From the NCBI RefSeq assembly GCF_001421705.1, contig NZ_LMKO01000003.1, positions 45,591 to 109,590 of the forward strand: DNA of 64,000 bases. The letters are read 5' to 3'. Both the position numbers and the translations under genes were made by a program. Positions 18,473 to 25,673 of this stretch are shown here, piece after piece; position 1 is the stretch's first letter; every line of letters begins with the position of its first letter. The stretch comes from Xylophilus sp. Leaf220 (GTDB taxonomy: Bacteria > Pseudomonadota > Gammaproteobacteria > Burkholderiales > Burkholderiaceae_C). The notes under the pieces are model-generated. The model was given only the letters and a program-made list of their open reading frames with translations. It made no database searches and had not been told where the DNA came from.

Positions 18473-19033
18473 GTGCCCGCCAACGACACCTTCGACCACG
18501 ACGCCGCGCTGCTGGCCTGCGCCCGTGGCGACCGCCTTGCCCTGCAGCGCATCTACGAGCGCGAATCGCGCTTCCTGCTGGGCGTGGCCCTGCGCATCGT
18601 GCGCGAGCGCCAGCAGGCAGAGGACGTGCTGCACGATGCCTTCGTGTCGATCTGGAGCCGCGCCGCGAGCTTCGACCCCGCCCGGGGCGAAGGCCGCGGC
18701 TGGATCTACAGCGTGGTGCGCCATGCCGCCCTGAACCGGGTGCGGTCGGGTGCCCGCGAGGTGGCGCTGGACGAGGAGGCCGCCGCCGCGGTCGACGACG
18801 AGGCGGCGCTGCAGGCCCACCGCGCCAGCGACGTCTTCGAGCTGCACGCCGACCTGGGCCGACTGCAGGAGTGCCTGCTGCGCCTGGAGCCCGCGCGCCG
18901 CGAGTGCATCCTGTACGCCTACCTGGAAGGCTGCTCCCACGGCGAGATCGCCGCGCGGCTCAAGACGCCGCTGGGCACGGTGAAGGCCTGGATCCAGCGC
19001 GGCATGGGCGCCTTGCGGGAGTGCATGGCATGA
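18473..19033 (+). CDS. ECF-subfamily RNA polymerase sigma factor
   Basis: This 186-residue protein has sigma region 2 (ALQRIYERESRFLLGVALRI, AEDVLHDAFVSIWSRAASFD, WIYSVVRHAALNRVR) and region 4 (LLRLEPARRECILYAYLEGC, HGEIAARLKTPLGTVKAWIQ). It resembles the SigK/RpoE group paired with RskA-like anti-sigma factors. No ATG suits the family start. GTG 18473 gives a natural beginning (PANDTFDHDAALLACARGD); an in-frame ATG at about 18390 would add an unusual Arg/Cys-rich leader. The anti-sigma gene follows after 94 bp. Confidence 0.9.
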   Translation: MPANDTFDHDAALLACARGDRLALQRIYERESRFLLGVALRIVRERQQAEDVLHDAFVSIWSRAASFDPARGEGRGWIYSVVRHAALNRVRSGAREVALDEEAAAAVDDEAALQAHRASDVFELHADLGRLQECLLRLEPARRECILYAYLEGCSHGEIAARLKTPLGTVKAWIQRGMGALRECMA

Positions 19034-19049
19034 GCCGCGACATTCTGGA

Positions 19050-19067
19050 ACGCGCGCCGGCGCGCGT
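19050..19067. repeat. 18-bp GC palindrome between sigma and anti-sigma genes
   Basis: ACGCGCGCCGGCGCGCGT is perfectly self-complementary and lies 17 bp after the sigma-factor stop and 60 bp before the anti-sigma start. It could form a cruciform or RNA stem that lowers downstream expression. It may equally be chance in such GC-rich DNA. Confidence 0.4.
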
Positions 19068-19127
19068 CCGCCCCACGGCCTGTGCCGCCGTGCCCCGAAC
19101 CCTCTTCGGTCCCGCGAGGCCGCGACC

Positions 19128-19895
19128 ATGAACACGACCGCCACTTCCCCCGAACCGCAGGACGCCCACGACGCGATGCGCGCGCTGGCGGCCGAATACG
19201 TGCTGGGCACCCTGTCGGCCGAGGGCCGCCGCACGGTGGAGCAGCGCATGGCGCGCGAGCCCGCGCTGCGCGCCGCCGTCGAGGGCTGGGAGGCCCGCCT
19301 GCTGCCGCTGACGGCCCTGGTGCCGCCCGCAGAGCCTTCGCCCGGTGTATGGCCGCGCATCGCGCGGAGCGTGGACCGCGTCGCTTCCGCGGCAGCACCG
19401 GCCGCTCCCCGCGGCGGCACCGCGCGGCCCGCGGCTGCTGCGGGCTGGTGGCAGTCGCTGCCGATCTGGCGGGGCTTGAGCGGCGCGGGCTTCGCCACCG
19501 CGGCGGTGCTGGCCGCCTTGCTGGTGCGCCAGCTGCAGGCGCCTGCGCCGACGCCCGAGTACATGGTGGTGCTGGTGGCGCCGCAGGGCCAGTCGGCCGG
19601 CTGGGTGGTGCAGGCCGGCGCCCGCCAGCAGCTCGACCTGATCCCGCTGGCCGACACGGCGGTTCCGACCGAGAAGACGCTGCAGTTCTGGACCAAGGCA
19701 GACGGCTGGAACGGCCCCCGCTCCCTGGGGCTGGTGGAGCCGGGCCATGCGGTGCGCATCCCGCTCGACCGGCTGCCGCCGCTGCAGCCCAACCAGCTCT
19801 TCGAGCTGACGCTGGAGCCCGCAGGCGGCTCGCCGCTGGACCACCCGACCGGGCCGATCCAGTTCATCGGCCGCGCCGTCAAGGTCACGACCTGA
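19128..19895 (+). CDS. RskA-family anti-sigma factor
   Basis: This 255-residue protein has an N-terminal cytoplasmic sigma-binding part (AMRALAAEYVLGTLSAEGRR, RLLPLTALVPPAEPSPGVWP), an Ala-rich linker, one membrane helix near residues 115-135 (GAGFATAAVLAALLVRQL) and a periplasmic RskA domain with YMVVLVAPQGQSAGWVVQAG, KTLQFWTKADGW and FELTLEPAGGSPLDHPTGPI. It should hold the ECF factor encoded just upstream until an envelope signal acts. The HxxxCxxC zinc motif of classic ZAS anti-sigma factors is absent, as is usual for this subgroup. Confidence 0.9.
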   Translation: MNTTATSPEPQDAHDAMRALAAEYVLGTLSAEGRRTVEQRMAREPALRAAVEGWEARLLPLTALVPPAEPSPGVWPRIARSVDRVASAAAPAAPRGGTARPAAAAGWWQSLPIWRGLSGAGFATAAVLAALLVRQLQAPAPTPEYMVVLVAPQGQSAGWVVQAGARQQLDLIPLADTAVPTEKTLQFWTKADGWNGPRSLGLVEPGHAVRIPLDRLPPLQPNQLFELTLEPAGGSPLDHPTGPIQFIGRAVKVTT

Positions 19896-19912
19896 TCGGG
19901 TCGCGGGCGCGC

Positions 19913-19929
19913 GCCGGCACGGGGCCGGC
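19913..19929. repeat. GC hairpin identical to the ohr terminator stem
   Basis: GCCGGCACGGGGCCGGC forms a 6-bp stem with a 5-base loop between the convergent anti-sigma and OmpA-family genes. The same 17 bases occur at 7315-7331, and a version with two extra bases at 12528-12546. There is no T-run here, so termination would be weak. Confidence 0.6.
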
Positions 19930-19937
19930 CTGCCGTC

Positions 19938-20564
19938 TCAACGGACGATGATCTCGACCCGGCGGTTGCGCTGTTCGGCGGTGTTGTCGCGGGTGGCGAC
20001 CGCCGGCTCGCGTTCTCCGCGGCCGGCCGCTTCCAGCCGGCTGGCCGGGAAGCGGCGCGCGATGAACATGTCGCGGACCTCGTTGGCCCGGCGCAGGGAC
20101 AGCGTATCGTTGAGCTCGGTCGCGCCCAGCGTGTCGGTGTGGCCGATGATCAGGATCTCGCCGCCCGGGAACTGGGTGGCGGTGTCGAGCACGTTGCCGA
20201 TGGTGCGTGCCGATTCCGGCGCCAGCTTGGTGGTGCCGGTCAGGAAATAGACGACGAAGCGCTGGCTCTTGGGCGGCGCGCTGGAGAAGAGCGGGGCATA
20301 GCCCTGCCGAACCGCGCCGGCTTCGAGTTGCTGCACCTGCGGTGCCTGGCCCTCGATGGCGCTGGCCTGGGCGTACGGCGTGTCGATCTTCTGCTGGGCG
20401 TTGCCCGAGCGCAGCACCACGGCCGAGGGCGATCCGTCCTCCTGCGGCAGCAGTACCACCCGGGTGGTGGGGCCGGCGGGCGGCGGAGGAGGCGGGGCGG
20501 CGCAGCCGGCCGCCAGCATCGCCAATGCCGCCACGGCGGTGGCGGACAGGCGTCGCAGAGTCAC
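19938..20564 (-). CDS. OmpA-family peptidoglycan-binding lipoprotein
   Basis: This 208-residue protein has a signal peptide ending in the lipobox MLAAGC (Cys 21), then a Pro-rich spacer, so it is probably an outer-membrane lipoprotein. A C-terminal OmpA domain spans about residues 100-208: FVVYFLTGTTKLAPESARTI, EILIIGHTDTLGATELNDTL, LSLRRANEVRDMFIARRF and TAEQRNRRVEIIVR. This domain binds peptidoglycan meso-DAP through the conserved Asp and Arg, both present in the HTD and NRRVEI segments. The start overlaps the stop of the FecR-domain gene by 4 bp, so the two are co-translated. Confidence 0.9.
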   Translation of the reverse strand: MTLRRLSATAVAALAMLAAGCAAPPPPPPAGPTTRVVLLPQEDGSPSAVVLRSGNAQQKIDTPYAQASAIEGQAPQVQQLEAGAVRQGYAPLFSSAPPKSQRFVVYFLTGTTKLAPESARTIGNVLDTATQFPGGEILIIGHTDTLGATELNDTLSLRRANEVRDMFIARRFPASRLEAAGRGEREPAVATRDNTAEQRNRRVEIIVR

Positions 20565-21025
20565 TTGGCGGCCTCTGCCTCGGCCACTTCCAGGATGAAG
20601 TCGGTGCCCAGGATGCCGACGGTCGAGGTCGGCGTTTCCACCTGCACCGCTTCGGGCCGCTTCTTGCCGATCAGGCCGGTCACCATGCGCATCGTGCCGC
20701 GCAGCAGGGACACGCCCATGTTGCCGTCGTGCGTGGTCGAATCGAAGGCGAAGGATTTCAGCTCCATCCGGCTTTTCGGCCCGATGACCATGACCGAGCC
20801 GTCGCGCAGCACCACGCTGGCCGAGCCGTCCGCGCCGGTGACGATCCGGTCGGCCGCGTTAAGCGCGTCGCCCGACTGCAGCGGACGCTCGCCCTTGGCG
20901 TTCTGCAGCGTCACGGCGCCGCCGACGACCTTGGCGGTGCCGGCACGCACGTCCTGGGCTGCGGCAGAACCTGCGGCAGTGGCCACAAAGACGGCAAATA
21001 GGGACAAAAGGCTTGTAATCTTCAT
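20561..21025 (-). CDS. Exported FecR-domain protein
   Basis: This 154-residue protein has a signal peptide ending AAGSAAAQ, followed by a FecR-like beta domain: [60 protein letters not shown] and a final [17 protein letters not shown]. It has no membrane anchor and no sigma-interaction region, unlike iron-transport FecR, so it acts in the periplasm. FecR-domain and OmpA-lipoprotein pairs often accompany CHASE2 sensor cyclases in Burkholderiales; no such sensor is seen here. It couples to the OmpA gene by ATGA. Confidence 0.85.
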   Translation of the reverse strand: MKITSLLSLFAVFVATAAGSAAAQDVRAGTAKVVGGAVTLQNAKGERPLQSGDALNAADRIVTGADGSASVVLRDGSVMVIGPKSRMELKSFAFDSTTHDGNMGVSLLRGTMRMVTGLIGKKRPEAVQVETPTSTVGILGTDFILEVAEAEAAK

Positions 21026-21151
21026 GGTTTCGTTCTCTCACACGCGGTCGCGAATGCTACGTCAGCCATCAATTCCTATGGGTTTATTACCTTTTCTTGC
21101 ATTTTGTGTTGGTTTTGCGCCGGCTGGAATGCACGTTTGCAGGGGCGAACG

Positions 21152-21598
21152 GTGATCGGGCTGTTGCAGCGGGTGAGCGAAGCCCGTGTACGGATCGCGG
21201 GCGAGGTGGTGGGCGAGATCGGCTGCGGCCTGCTGGTGCTGCTGTGCGCGGAGCGCGGCGATACCGACGCCGAAGCCGACCGGCTGCTGGCCAAGCTCCT
21301 CAAGCTGCGCATCTTCCCGGACGCCGACGGCAAGATGAACCGCAGCGTGCAGGACGTGGCGGGCGGCCTGCTCGTCGTGAGCCAGTTCACCCTGGCGGCC
21401 GATACCGCCGGCGGCACGCGCCCGGGTTTCTCCCGCGCCGCGCCACCGGCCGAGGGCGAGCGGCTGTACGACTACTTCGTGGCCCGGGCCCGCACGGCGC
21501 ACCCGGTGGTGCAGACCGGCCGCTTCGGTGCCGACATGCAGGTGCACCTGGTCAACGACGGGCCGGTGACCATTCCGGTGACGGTGCGGCCGGCCTAG
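21152..21598 (+). CDS. dtd: D-aminoacyl-tRNA deacylase
   Basis: This 148-residue enzyme removes mischarged D-amino acids and glycine from tRNA. The conserved signatures are [40 protein letters not shown] (SQFTL), RPGFSRAA and the C-terminal [11 protein letters not shown] containing the Gly-cisPro-type element. The start is GTG 21152 (GTGATCGGGCTG), the only start that matches the family's beginning; an upstream ATG would add a non-conserved 15-residue leader. It is divergent from the FecR-domain gene and convergent with the HD-GYP-like gene, with only 14 bp between stops. Confidence 0.94.
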   Translation: MIGLLQRVSEARVRIAGEVVGEIGCGLLVLLCAERGDTDAEADRLLAKLLKLRIFPDADGKMNRSVQDVAGGLLVVSQFTLAADTAGGTRPGFSRAAPPAEGERLYDYFVARARTAHPVVQTGRFGADMQVHLVNDGPVTIPVTVRPA

Positions 21599-21612
21599 AC
21601 GACCGCCGAATC

Positions 21613-22977
21613 TCAGGCGCCCGCGCCGTCGTCGCTGTCGCTGCGTCGGTCGCCGGTGGCCGGCGCGGCGCCCGAGAGCCGTTGCTGCACCCAGGCGCAC
21701 CAGGCCGCCACCGCCGCATCGCCCTTGCGGGCGGGGCTCGTGCCGCCCTCGGTGGCGGCGGCCAGGTGCGGCCAGCGCTGCAGGCATTCGCGGCAGATGC
21801 TGGTGAGCTGCCACAGCGCCTCGCGGCCCATGACCACCGCCTCGGCCACCTGCTGGTCGTCGCCGCCGCCCTGGTCGAGCAGGTAGGCCGGCTGGTCGGG
21901 GTGGGTGCCGGCTTCGATCAGGATCTGCCGCAGGCCGGCCATCCGCGCGGCCATCCAGTGGGCCGGGGTATCGCCCGGGCCGGTGGGCAGGGCGGCCTTC
22001 CATTCGGCCCATTGCTCGAAAGCCTCGGCCAGCAGGCGCAGTTGGCGGGCGGCCAGCTCGGCGTCGCCCGCGCTGGCCACCGGAATCGCGTCCTGCAGCA
22101 GCCCGAGCAGCTCGGCCGTCAGCACCTTCGGAAAGGCGCGCTGGTTGAGCTGCAGCACCAGCGCCAGGTGGTGGGGCGAGGCCTCGCCGAACTTGTGCGC
22201 CATCGCGGCGACCAGTTCGGCCGACAGCAGCACCTGCCCCAGCGGCGAGATGTCGGCCGCCTTCGCGCCGCGCGGGTAGCCGGTGCCGTCGAGCCGCTCG
22301 TGGTGCTCGAAGACGGCGATCACCGCTTCCTCCGAATAGACCTTCTGCGCGCGCAGCAGGATCATCGAGGTGATCGGGTGCGCCCGCAGGTGGCGGCGTT
22401 CGGCGTCGGCCATGGTGCGCTGGGCCTGCAGCCAGGTCTGGTCCATGTGCAGCATGCCCAGGTCGCGCAGCAGGCTGGCCGCGGCCAGCGACTGCATCTG
22501 CGCTTCGGGCAGCTTCAGGCGGGTGCCGAGGTAAAGCGCCACCAGCAGGGCCTGCAGCCCTTGCTGCAGCAAGGCCGGGTGCTGGTCGCGCATGAGGGTG
22601 AGCTTGAGGGCGACCGGCGCCGGCAGCGGCACCGCCCGCAGCGGCAGCACCATCGCATCGGGCGAACCCAGCCGCGCGGCCATCCGCCGGGGCAGCGGCG
22701 CGCCGGCGCAGAGGCCGCGCGCCATCGTCTCCAGTTCGGACAGGCCCAGCATGCCCTCGACCGCCATGTGCTGGTCGATCGACTCGGCCAGCCGGTGCTG
22801 CAGCAGCCGGTCGTACAGGGCGCGGTCGATGCGCGCACCCTTCTCGATCAGCTTGGTGCCGTTGACCGCGTAGATCGCATCGTGCGCGCTGACGACGCGT
22901 GTGTCGCAGAAGTCGCCCAGGGCGCGGCGGTAGTGGCTCTCGTCGAGCGCTTCGGGCGGAATGGCGGGGGCGGTCAT
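21613..22977 (-). CDS. HD-GYP-like protein with substituted metal ligands
   Basis: This 454-residue cytosolic protein has an HD-GYP domain from about residue 140 to 300, shown by HPITSMILLRA (200-210), the HHE at 225-227 and LDGTGYP at 229-235. The canonical HDIGK motif reads RDLGM at 171-175: the first metal-binding His is Arg and the Lys is Met. The usual late Asp of the VADVFDAL motif is also changed (LLSAELVAAM). HD-GYP enzymes degrade cyclic di-GMP, but this one is probably inactive as a phosphodiesterase or acts as a binding protein. The flanking N- and C-terminal regions are unassigned. It lies upstream of no obvious partner; ybeY is 89 bp away on the same strand. Confidence 0.82.
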   Translation of the reverse strand: MTAPAIPPEALDESHYRRALGDFCDTRVVSAHDAIYAVNGTKLIEKGARIDRALYDRLLQHRLAESIDQHMAVEGMLGLSELETMARGLCAGAPLPRRMAARLGSPDAMVLPLRAVPLPAPVALKLTLMRDQHPALLQQGLQALLVALYLGTRLKLPEAQMQSLAAASLLRDLGMLHMDQTWLQAQRTMADAERRHLRAHPITSMILLRAQKVYSEEAVIAVFEHHERLDGTGYPRGAKAADISPLGQVLLSAELVAAMAHKFGEASPHHLALVLQLNQRAFPKVLTAELLGLLQDAIPVASAGDAELAARQLRLLAEAFEQWAEWKAALPTGPGDTPAHWMAARMAGLRQILIEAGTHPDQPAYLLDQGGGDDQQVAEAVVMGREALWQLTSICRECLQRWPHLAAATEGGTSPARKGDAAVAAWCAWVQQRLSGAAPATGDRRSDSDDGAGA

Positions 22978-23066
22978 CGCGAAGGGGAGCGTCCGTTCGG
23001 CATGGGCCTATTGTGTACGGAGGAAAACACCGATCAGAAAGAGGTCCTGCAGCTTCCGTGCCGCCG

Positions 23067-23516
23067 TCAGTAGGGGCTGGGGTAGCCGAGGGCCGCCAGG
23101 ATCTCGACCTCGCGGGCCTCCATCGCCTCGGCGTCCTCGTCGCCCGTCTCGTGGTCCCAGCCCTGGGCATGCAGGGTGCCGTGCACCAGCAGGTGGGCGT
23201 AGTGCGCCTCGAGCGACTTGCCGTTCTCGGCGGCCTCGCGCGCCACCACCGGCGCGCAGAGCACCAGGTCGGCGGTCACCACCGGCTCCTGGGTGTAGTC
23301 GAAGGTCAGCACGTTGGTGGCGTAGTCCTTGCCGCGGTAGCTGCGGTTGAGCGCCTGGCCTTCCTCGGCGTCGACGATCCGCACGGTGATCTCGCCCTCG
23401 GCCTCCAGCGCGTGGCGGATCCAGCGCGCGACGCGGTGGCGCGGCAGGGCGGCCCGGTGCACGGACGCGTCAGGGAAGCGGGCGAACTGCAGGGAGAGCG
23501 ACAGGGGGTTCAGCAT
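23067..23516 (-). CDS. ybeY: Endoribonuclease YbeY (rRNA maturation factor)
   Basis: This 149-residue metallo-RNase has the zinc triad HX3HX5H in [11 protein letters not shown], plus [16 protein letters not shown] and the C-terminal [18 protein letters not shown]. YbeY processes the 3' end of 16S rRNA and takes part in ribosome quality control. It follows phoH on the same strand after 70 bp; phoH-ybeY is a classical pair. A palindromic repeat lies in that gap. Confidence 0.95.
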   Translation of the reverse strand: MLNPLSLSLQFARFPDASVHRAALPRHRVARWIRHALEAEGEITVRIVDAEEGQALNRSYRGKDYATNVLTFDYTQEPVVTADLVLCAPVVAREAAENGKSLEAHYAHLLVHGTLHAQGWDHETGDEDAEAMEAREVEILAALGYPSPY

Positions 23517-23529
23517 GGAATCGGCTTCC

Positions 23530-23571
23530 GGCCGGCGCCTTTCGCCGGCCTCTGGCTATTATTTCTATAGC
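23530..23571 (+). repeat. GC-stem/AT-stem palindromic repeat, copy 4
   Basis: GGCCGGCG (23530-23537) pairs perfectly with CGCCGGCC (23543-23550), then 4 bases, then GCTAT-TATTTCT-ATAGC (23555-23571). It sits between phoH and ybeY and has the same GC stem as the copy at 45805-45848. Confidence 0.82.
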
Positions 23572-23586
23572 AAGTGTGTAGACGGA

Positions 23587-24549
23587 TCAGTCGCGGCGCC
23601 GGGCGGCGGCCGCGCTCGGCCGGCTGGCGGCGTCGTAGGCGTCGACGATGCGTGCGACCAGCGGGTGGCGCACCACGTCGGCGGTGGTGAAGCGGGTGAC
23701 CGCGATGCCCTTGGTGCGCTTCAACACCCGCTCGGCGTCGATCAGCCCGCTCATCGCGCCCTTGGGCAGGTCGATCTGGCTCACGTCGCCGGTGACGACC
23801 GCCTTGGCGCCGAAGCCGATGCGGGTCAGGAACATCTTCATCTGCTCGGGCGTGGTGTTCTGCGCCTCGTCCAGGATCACGAAGGCGTTGGTCAGCGTGC
23901 GGCCGCGCATGAAGGCCAGCGGCGCGATCTCGAGCGCGTTGCGCTCGAAGGCCTTCTGCACCCGGTCGTAGCCCATCAGGTCGTACAACGCGTCGTAGAG
24001 CGGCCGCAGGTACGGGTCGACCTTCTGGCTCAGGTCGCCGGGCAAAAAGCCCAGCCGCTCGCCCGCCTCCACCGCCGGCCGGGTCAGCACGATGCGCTGC
24101 ACCGCGCTGCGCTCGAGCGCATCCACCGCGCAGGCCACCGCCAGGTAGGTCTTGCCGGTGCCGGCCGGGCCGATGCCGAAGGTGATGTCGTGGCTGGCGA
24201 TGTTCTCGAGGTACGTCGCCTGGGTGGGCGTGCGGGCCCGCAGGTCGGTGCGGCGGGTGGTCAGGGTGATGTCGCCGCCCGGCAGCTCGGCCGTCGCCGC
24301 ATCGCCCGCCAGCATCAGCTGCAGCGTGCCGGGCGAGACCGGCCGCTCGGCCATCTCGTAGACCGCCTGCAGCACCTCCATCGCCTGTTGCGCCTTGGCC
24401 TTCGGGCCATCGACCTTGAACTGCTCGTGCCGGTGCGCGATCTTCACGTCCAGCGCGCGCTCGATGGTGCGCAGATGCTCGTCCATCGAGCCGCAGAGGT
24501 TGGCGAGGCGGGCGTTGTTGAGGGGGGTGAAGGTGTGGCGGGCGATCAT
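23587..24549 (-). CDS. phoH: PhoH-family ATPase
   Basis: This 320-residue protein has an N-terminal KH-like part (FTPLNNARLANLCGSMDEHL, IEVAL-type ALDVKIAHRHEQFKVDG) and a P-loop ATPase. Walker A is GPAGTGKTYLAV, Walker B is NAFVILDEAQN, and RPAVEAGERLGFLPGDLSQK and VTGDVSQIDLP follow. PhoH-like proteins are thought to be RNA-associated ATPases acting with YbeY in ribosome maintenance. ATG 24549 gives the normal length. Confidence 0.94.
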   Translation of the reverse strand: MIARHTFTPLNNARLANLCGSMDEHLRTIERALDVKIAHRHEQFKVDGPKAKAQQAMEVLQAVYEMAERPVSPGTLQLMLAGDAATAELPGGDITLTTRRTDLRARTPTQATYLENIASHDITFGIGPAGTGKTYLAVACAVDALERSAVQRIVLTRPAVEAGERLGFLPGDLSQKVDPYLRPLYDALYDLMGYDRVQKAFERNALEIAPLAFMRGRTLTNAFVILDEAQNTTPEQMKMFLTRIGFGAKAVVTGDVSQIDLPKGAMSGLIDAERVLKRTKGIAVTRFTTADVVRHPLVARIVDAYDAASRPSAAAARRRD

Positions 24550-24780
24550 GGGTGTGCGGGGGGTAGGCGCCCATTGTCGCCGGGTGGGCCGGATCGGTTG
24601 CCTGCCGGGGCAAGTACCCGCCGTGCGATCCGCCATGCCGGGCACGATCCTTCGACCATGCGCACCGTTAGGACGCTGCGCTAGAGTGACGGGAGTGCAG
24701 CGCTCGGGGCTGCGACGCAGGTACCGGTTCCGGATTCGAGTCCATTTCGCAACATCCATGTCCACTGAACAGGCCGCACG
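24550..24780. other. Leader region of the MntA-HepT module
   Basis: This 231-bp gap between divergent phoH and the toxin-antitoxin genes has no recognisable gene. Composition falls toward the module. I could not fix a promoter. Confidence 0.4.
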
Positions 24781-25071
24781 ATGAAACCCTCCATTCCATT
24801 CGGGCAGATGCGCCACCGGATCGCGCCGATCGCCCTTCGCTTCAAAGTCGCCAACCCGCGTGTGTTCGGTTCGGTGCTGCACGGCGTGGATGCAGACGGC
24901 AGCGATCTGGACCTGCTGGTGGACCCATTGCCCGAAACCACCTTGTTCGACCTGGGGGGCCTGCAGGGCGAACTGGAAGATCTGCTGGGCGTACCGGTGG
25001 ATGTCCGAACCCCGGCCGGCCTGCCGGCCCATGTGCGCGCCATCGTCGTGGCCGAGGCGCAACCGGTATGA
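24781..25071 (+). CDS. mntA: MntA-type nucleotidyltransferase antitoxin
   Basis: This 96-residue minimal nucleotidyltransferase has the exact family motif GS-X10-DXD in GSVLHGVDADGSDLDLLV (G30, S31, D42, D44) and a candidate third acidic ligand D74 in VPVDVRTP. In the MntA/HepT (type VII) system the antitoxin transfers AMP groups from ATP to a tyrosine of the HEPN toxin and so neutralises it. The stop overlaps the next start as ATGA, the standard arrangement for this module. The two 60-base lines around its start look less GC-rich than the neighbours (one I counted is 58%), which fits horizontal transfer. Confidence 0.92.
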   Translation: MKPSIPFGQMRHRIAPIALRFKVANPRVFGSVLHGVDADGSDLDLLVDPLPETTLFDLGGLQGELEDLLGVPVDVRTPAGLPAHVRAIVVAEAQPV

Positions 25072-25487
25072 CATCGGGGCCGCGTCTGCTGGATTACTTG
25101 CAGCACATGCAGGAGGCGACGCGCCAGATCCTGGCCTACACCGCCGCGTTGGACCAGGCTGCCTTTCACGCCGACACACGTACCCAGCAAGCCGTGCTGT
25201 TCAATTTTGTGGTGCTGGGGGAGGCCGCCACGAAATTGATGGCAGGCCATGGCGAACTTTTGGCACGGCACCCGCAGGTGCCATGGCGCAGCATCAAGGA
25301 CATGCGCAACCAGGTGGCACACGGATATTTCGCGATCGACCTCGACGTGGTTTGGCGCACGGTTCGGCACGCATTGCCCGCGCTGTTAGACAGCTTGCCC
25401 GCGGTGATTGCCGACGCTGCCGAGCAGCGGAACAGACCGGATGTGTCGCCGACGGAAGAAGGCGATCCGCACACTCGCACCGAATGA
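25068..25487 (+). CDS. hepT: HepT-type HEPN RNase toxin
   Basis: This 139-residue all-helical protein carries the HEPN catalytic motif RX4HXY as R80-NQVA-H85-G-Y87. Both the catalytic Arg/His and the Tyr that MntA modifies are intact, so the toxin should be active. Other family blocks are LLDYLQHMQEATRQILAYTA, NFVVLGEAATKL and WRSIKDMRNQVAHGYF. HEPN toxins cleave tRNA or mRNA and cause growth arrest. The C-terminal tail (about residues 120-139, Pro/Glu/Thr-rich) is longer than usual and may be disordered. The gene order antitoxin then toxin, with a 4-bp overlap, is typical. Confidence 0.92.
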   Translation: MTSGPRLLDYLQHMQEATRQILAYTAALDQAAFHADTRTQQAVLFNFVVLGEAATKLMAGHGELLARHPQVPWRSIKDMRNQVAHGYFAIDLDVVWRTVRHALPALLDSLPAVIADAAEQRNRPDVSPTEEGDPHTRTE

Positions 25488-25539
25488 CCCTTTGCGTTGA
25501 CATGCGCACAACGCTGTCACGAATGCGATTCGCGGTGGC

Positions 25540-25602
25540 TCAGCCTCACGGCTGATCTGCGTCGCCCTGGCGACAACGTCGCGGGAAAGCCCGCGCAGGG
25601 GC
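25540..25602. terminator. Series of three short hairpins after the toxin-antitoxin module
   Basis: TCAGCC/GGCTGA (25540-25555), GTCGCC/GGCGAC (from about 25562) and GCGGG/CCCGC (to about 25600) follow one another. No T-run is present. They may slow transcription or block read-through into the hydrolase gene. Confidence 0.4.
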
Positions 25603-25673
25603 GATGAACGCCGTCCCTAGACTGGTGCCGCCCCTGTGCCGATGCTTTTCCACCCGATCAAAAGAGACAAAAC

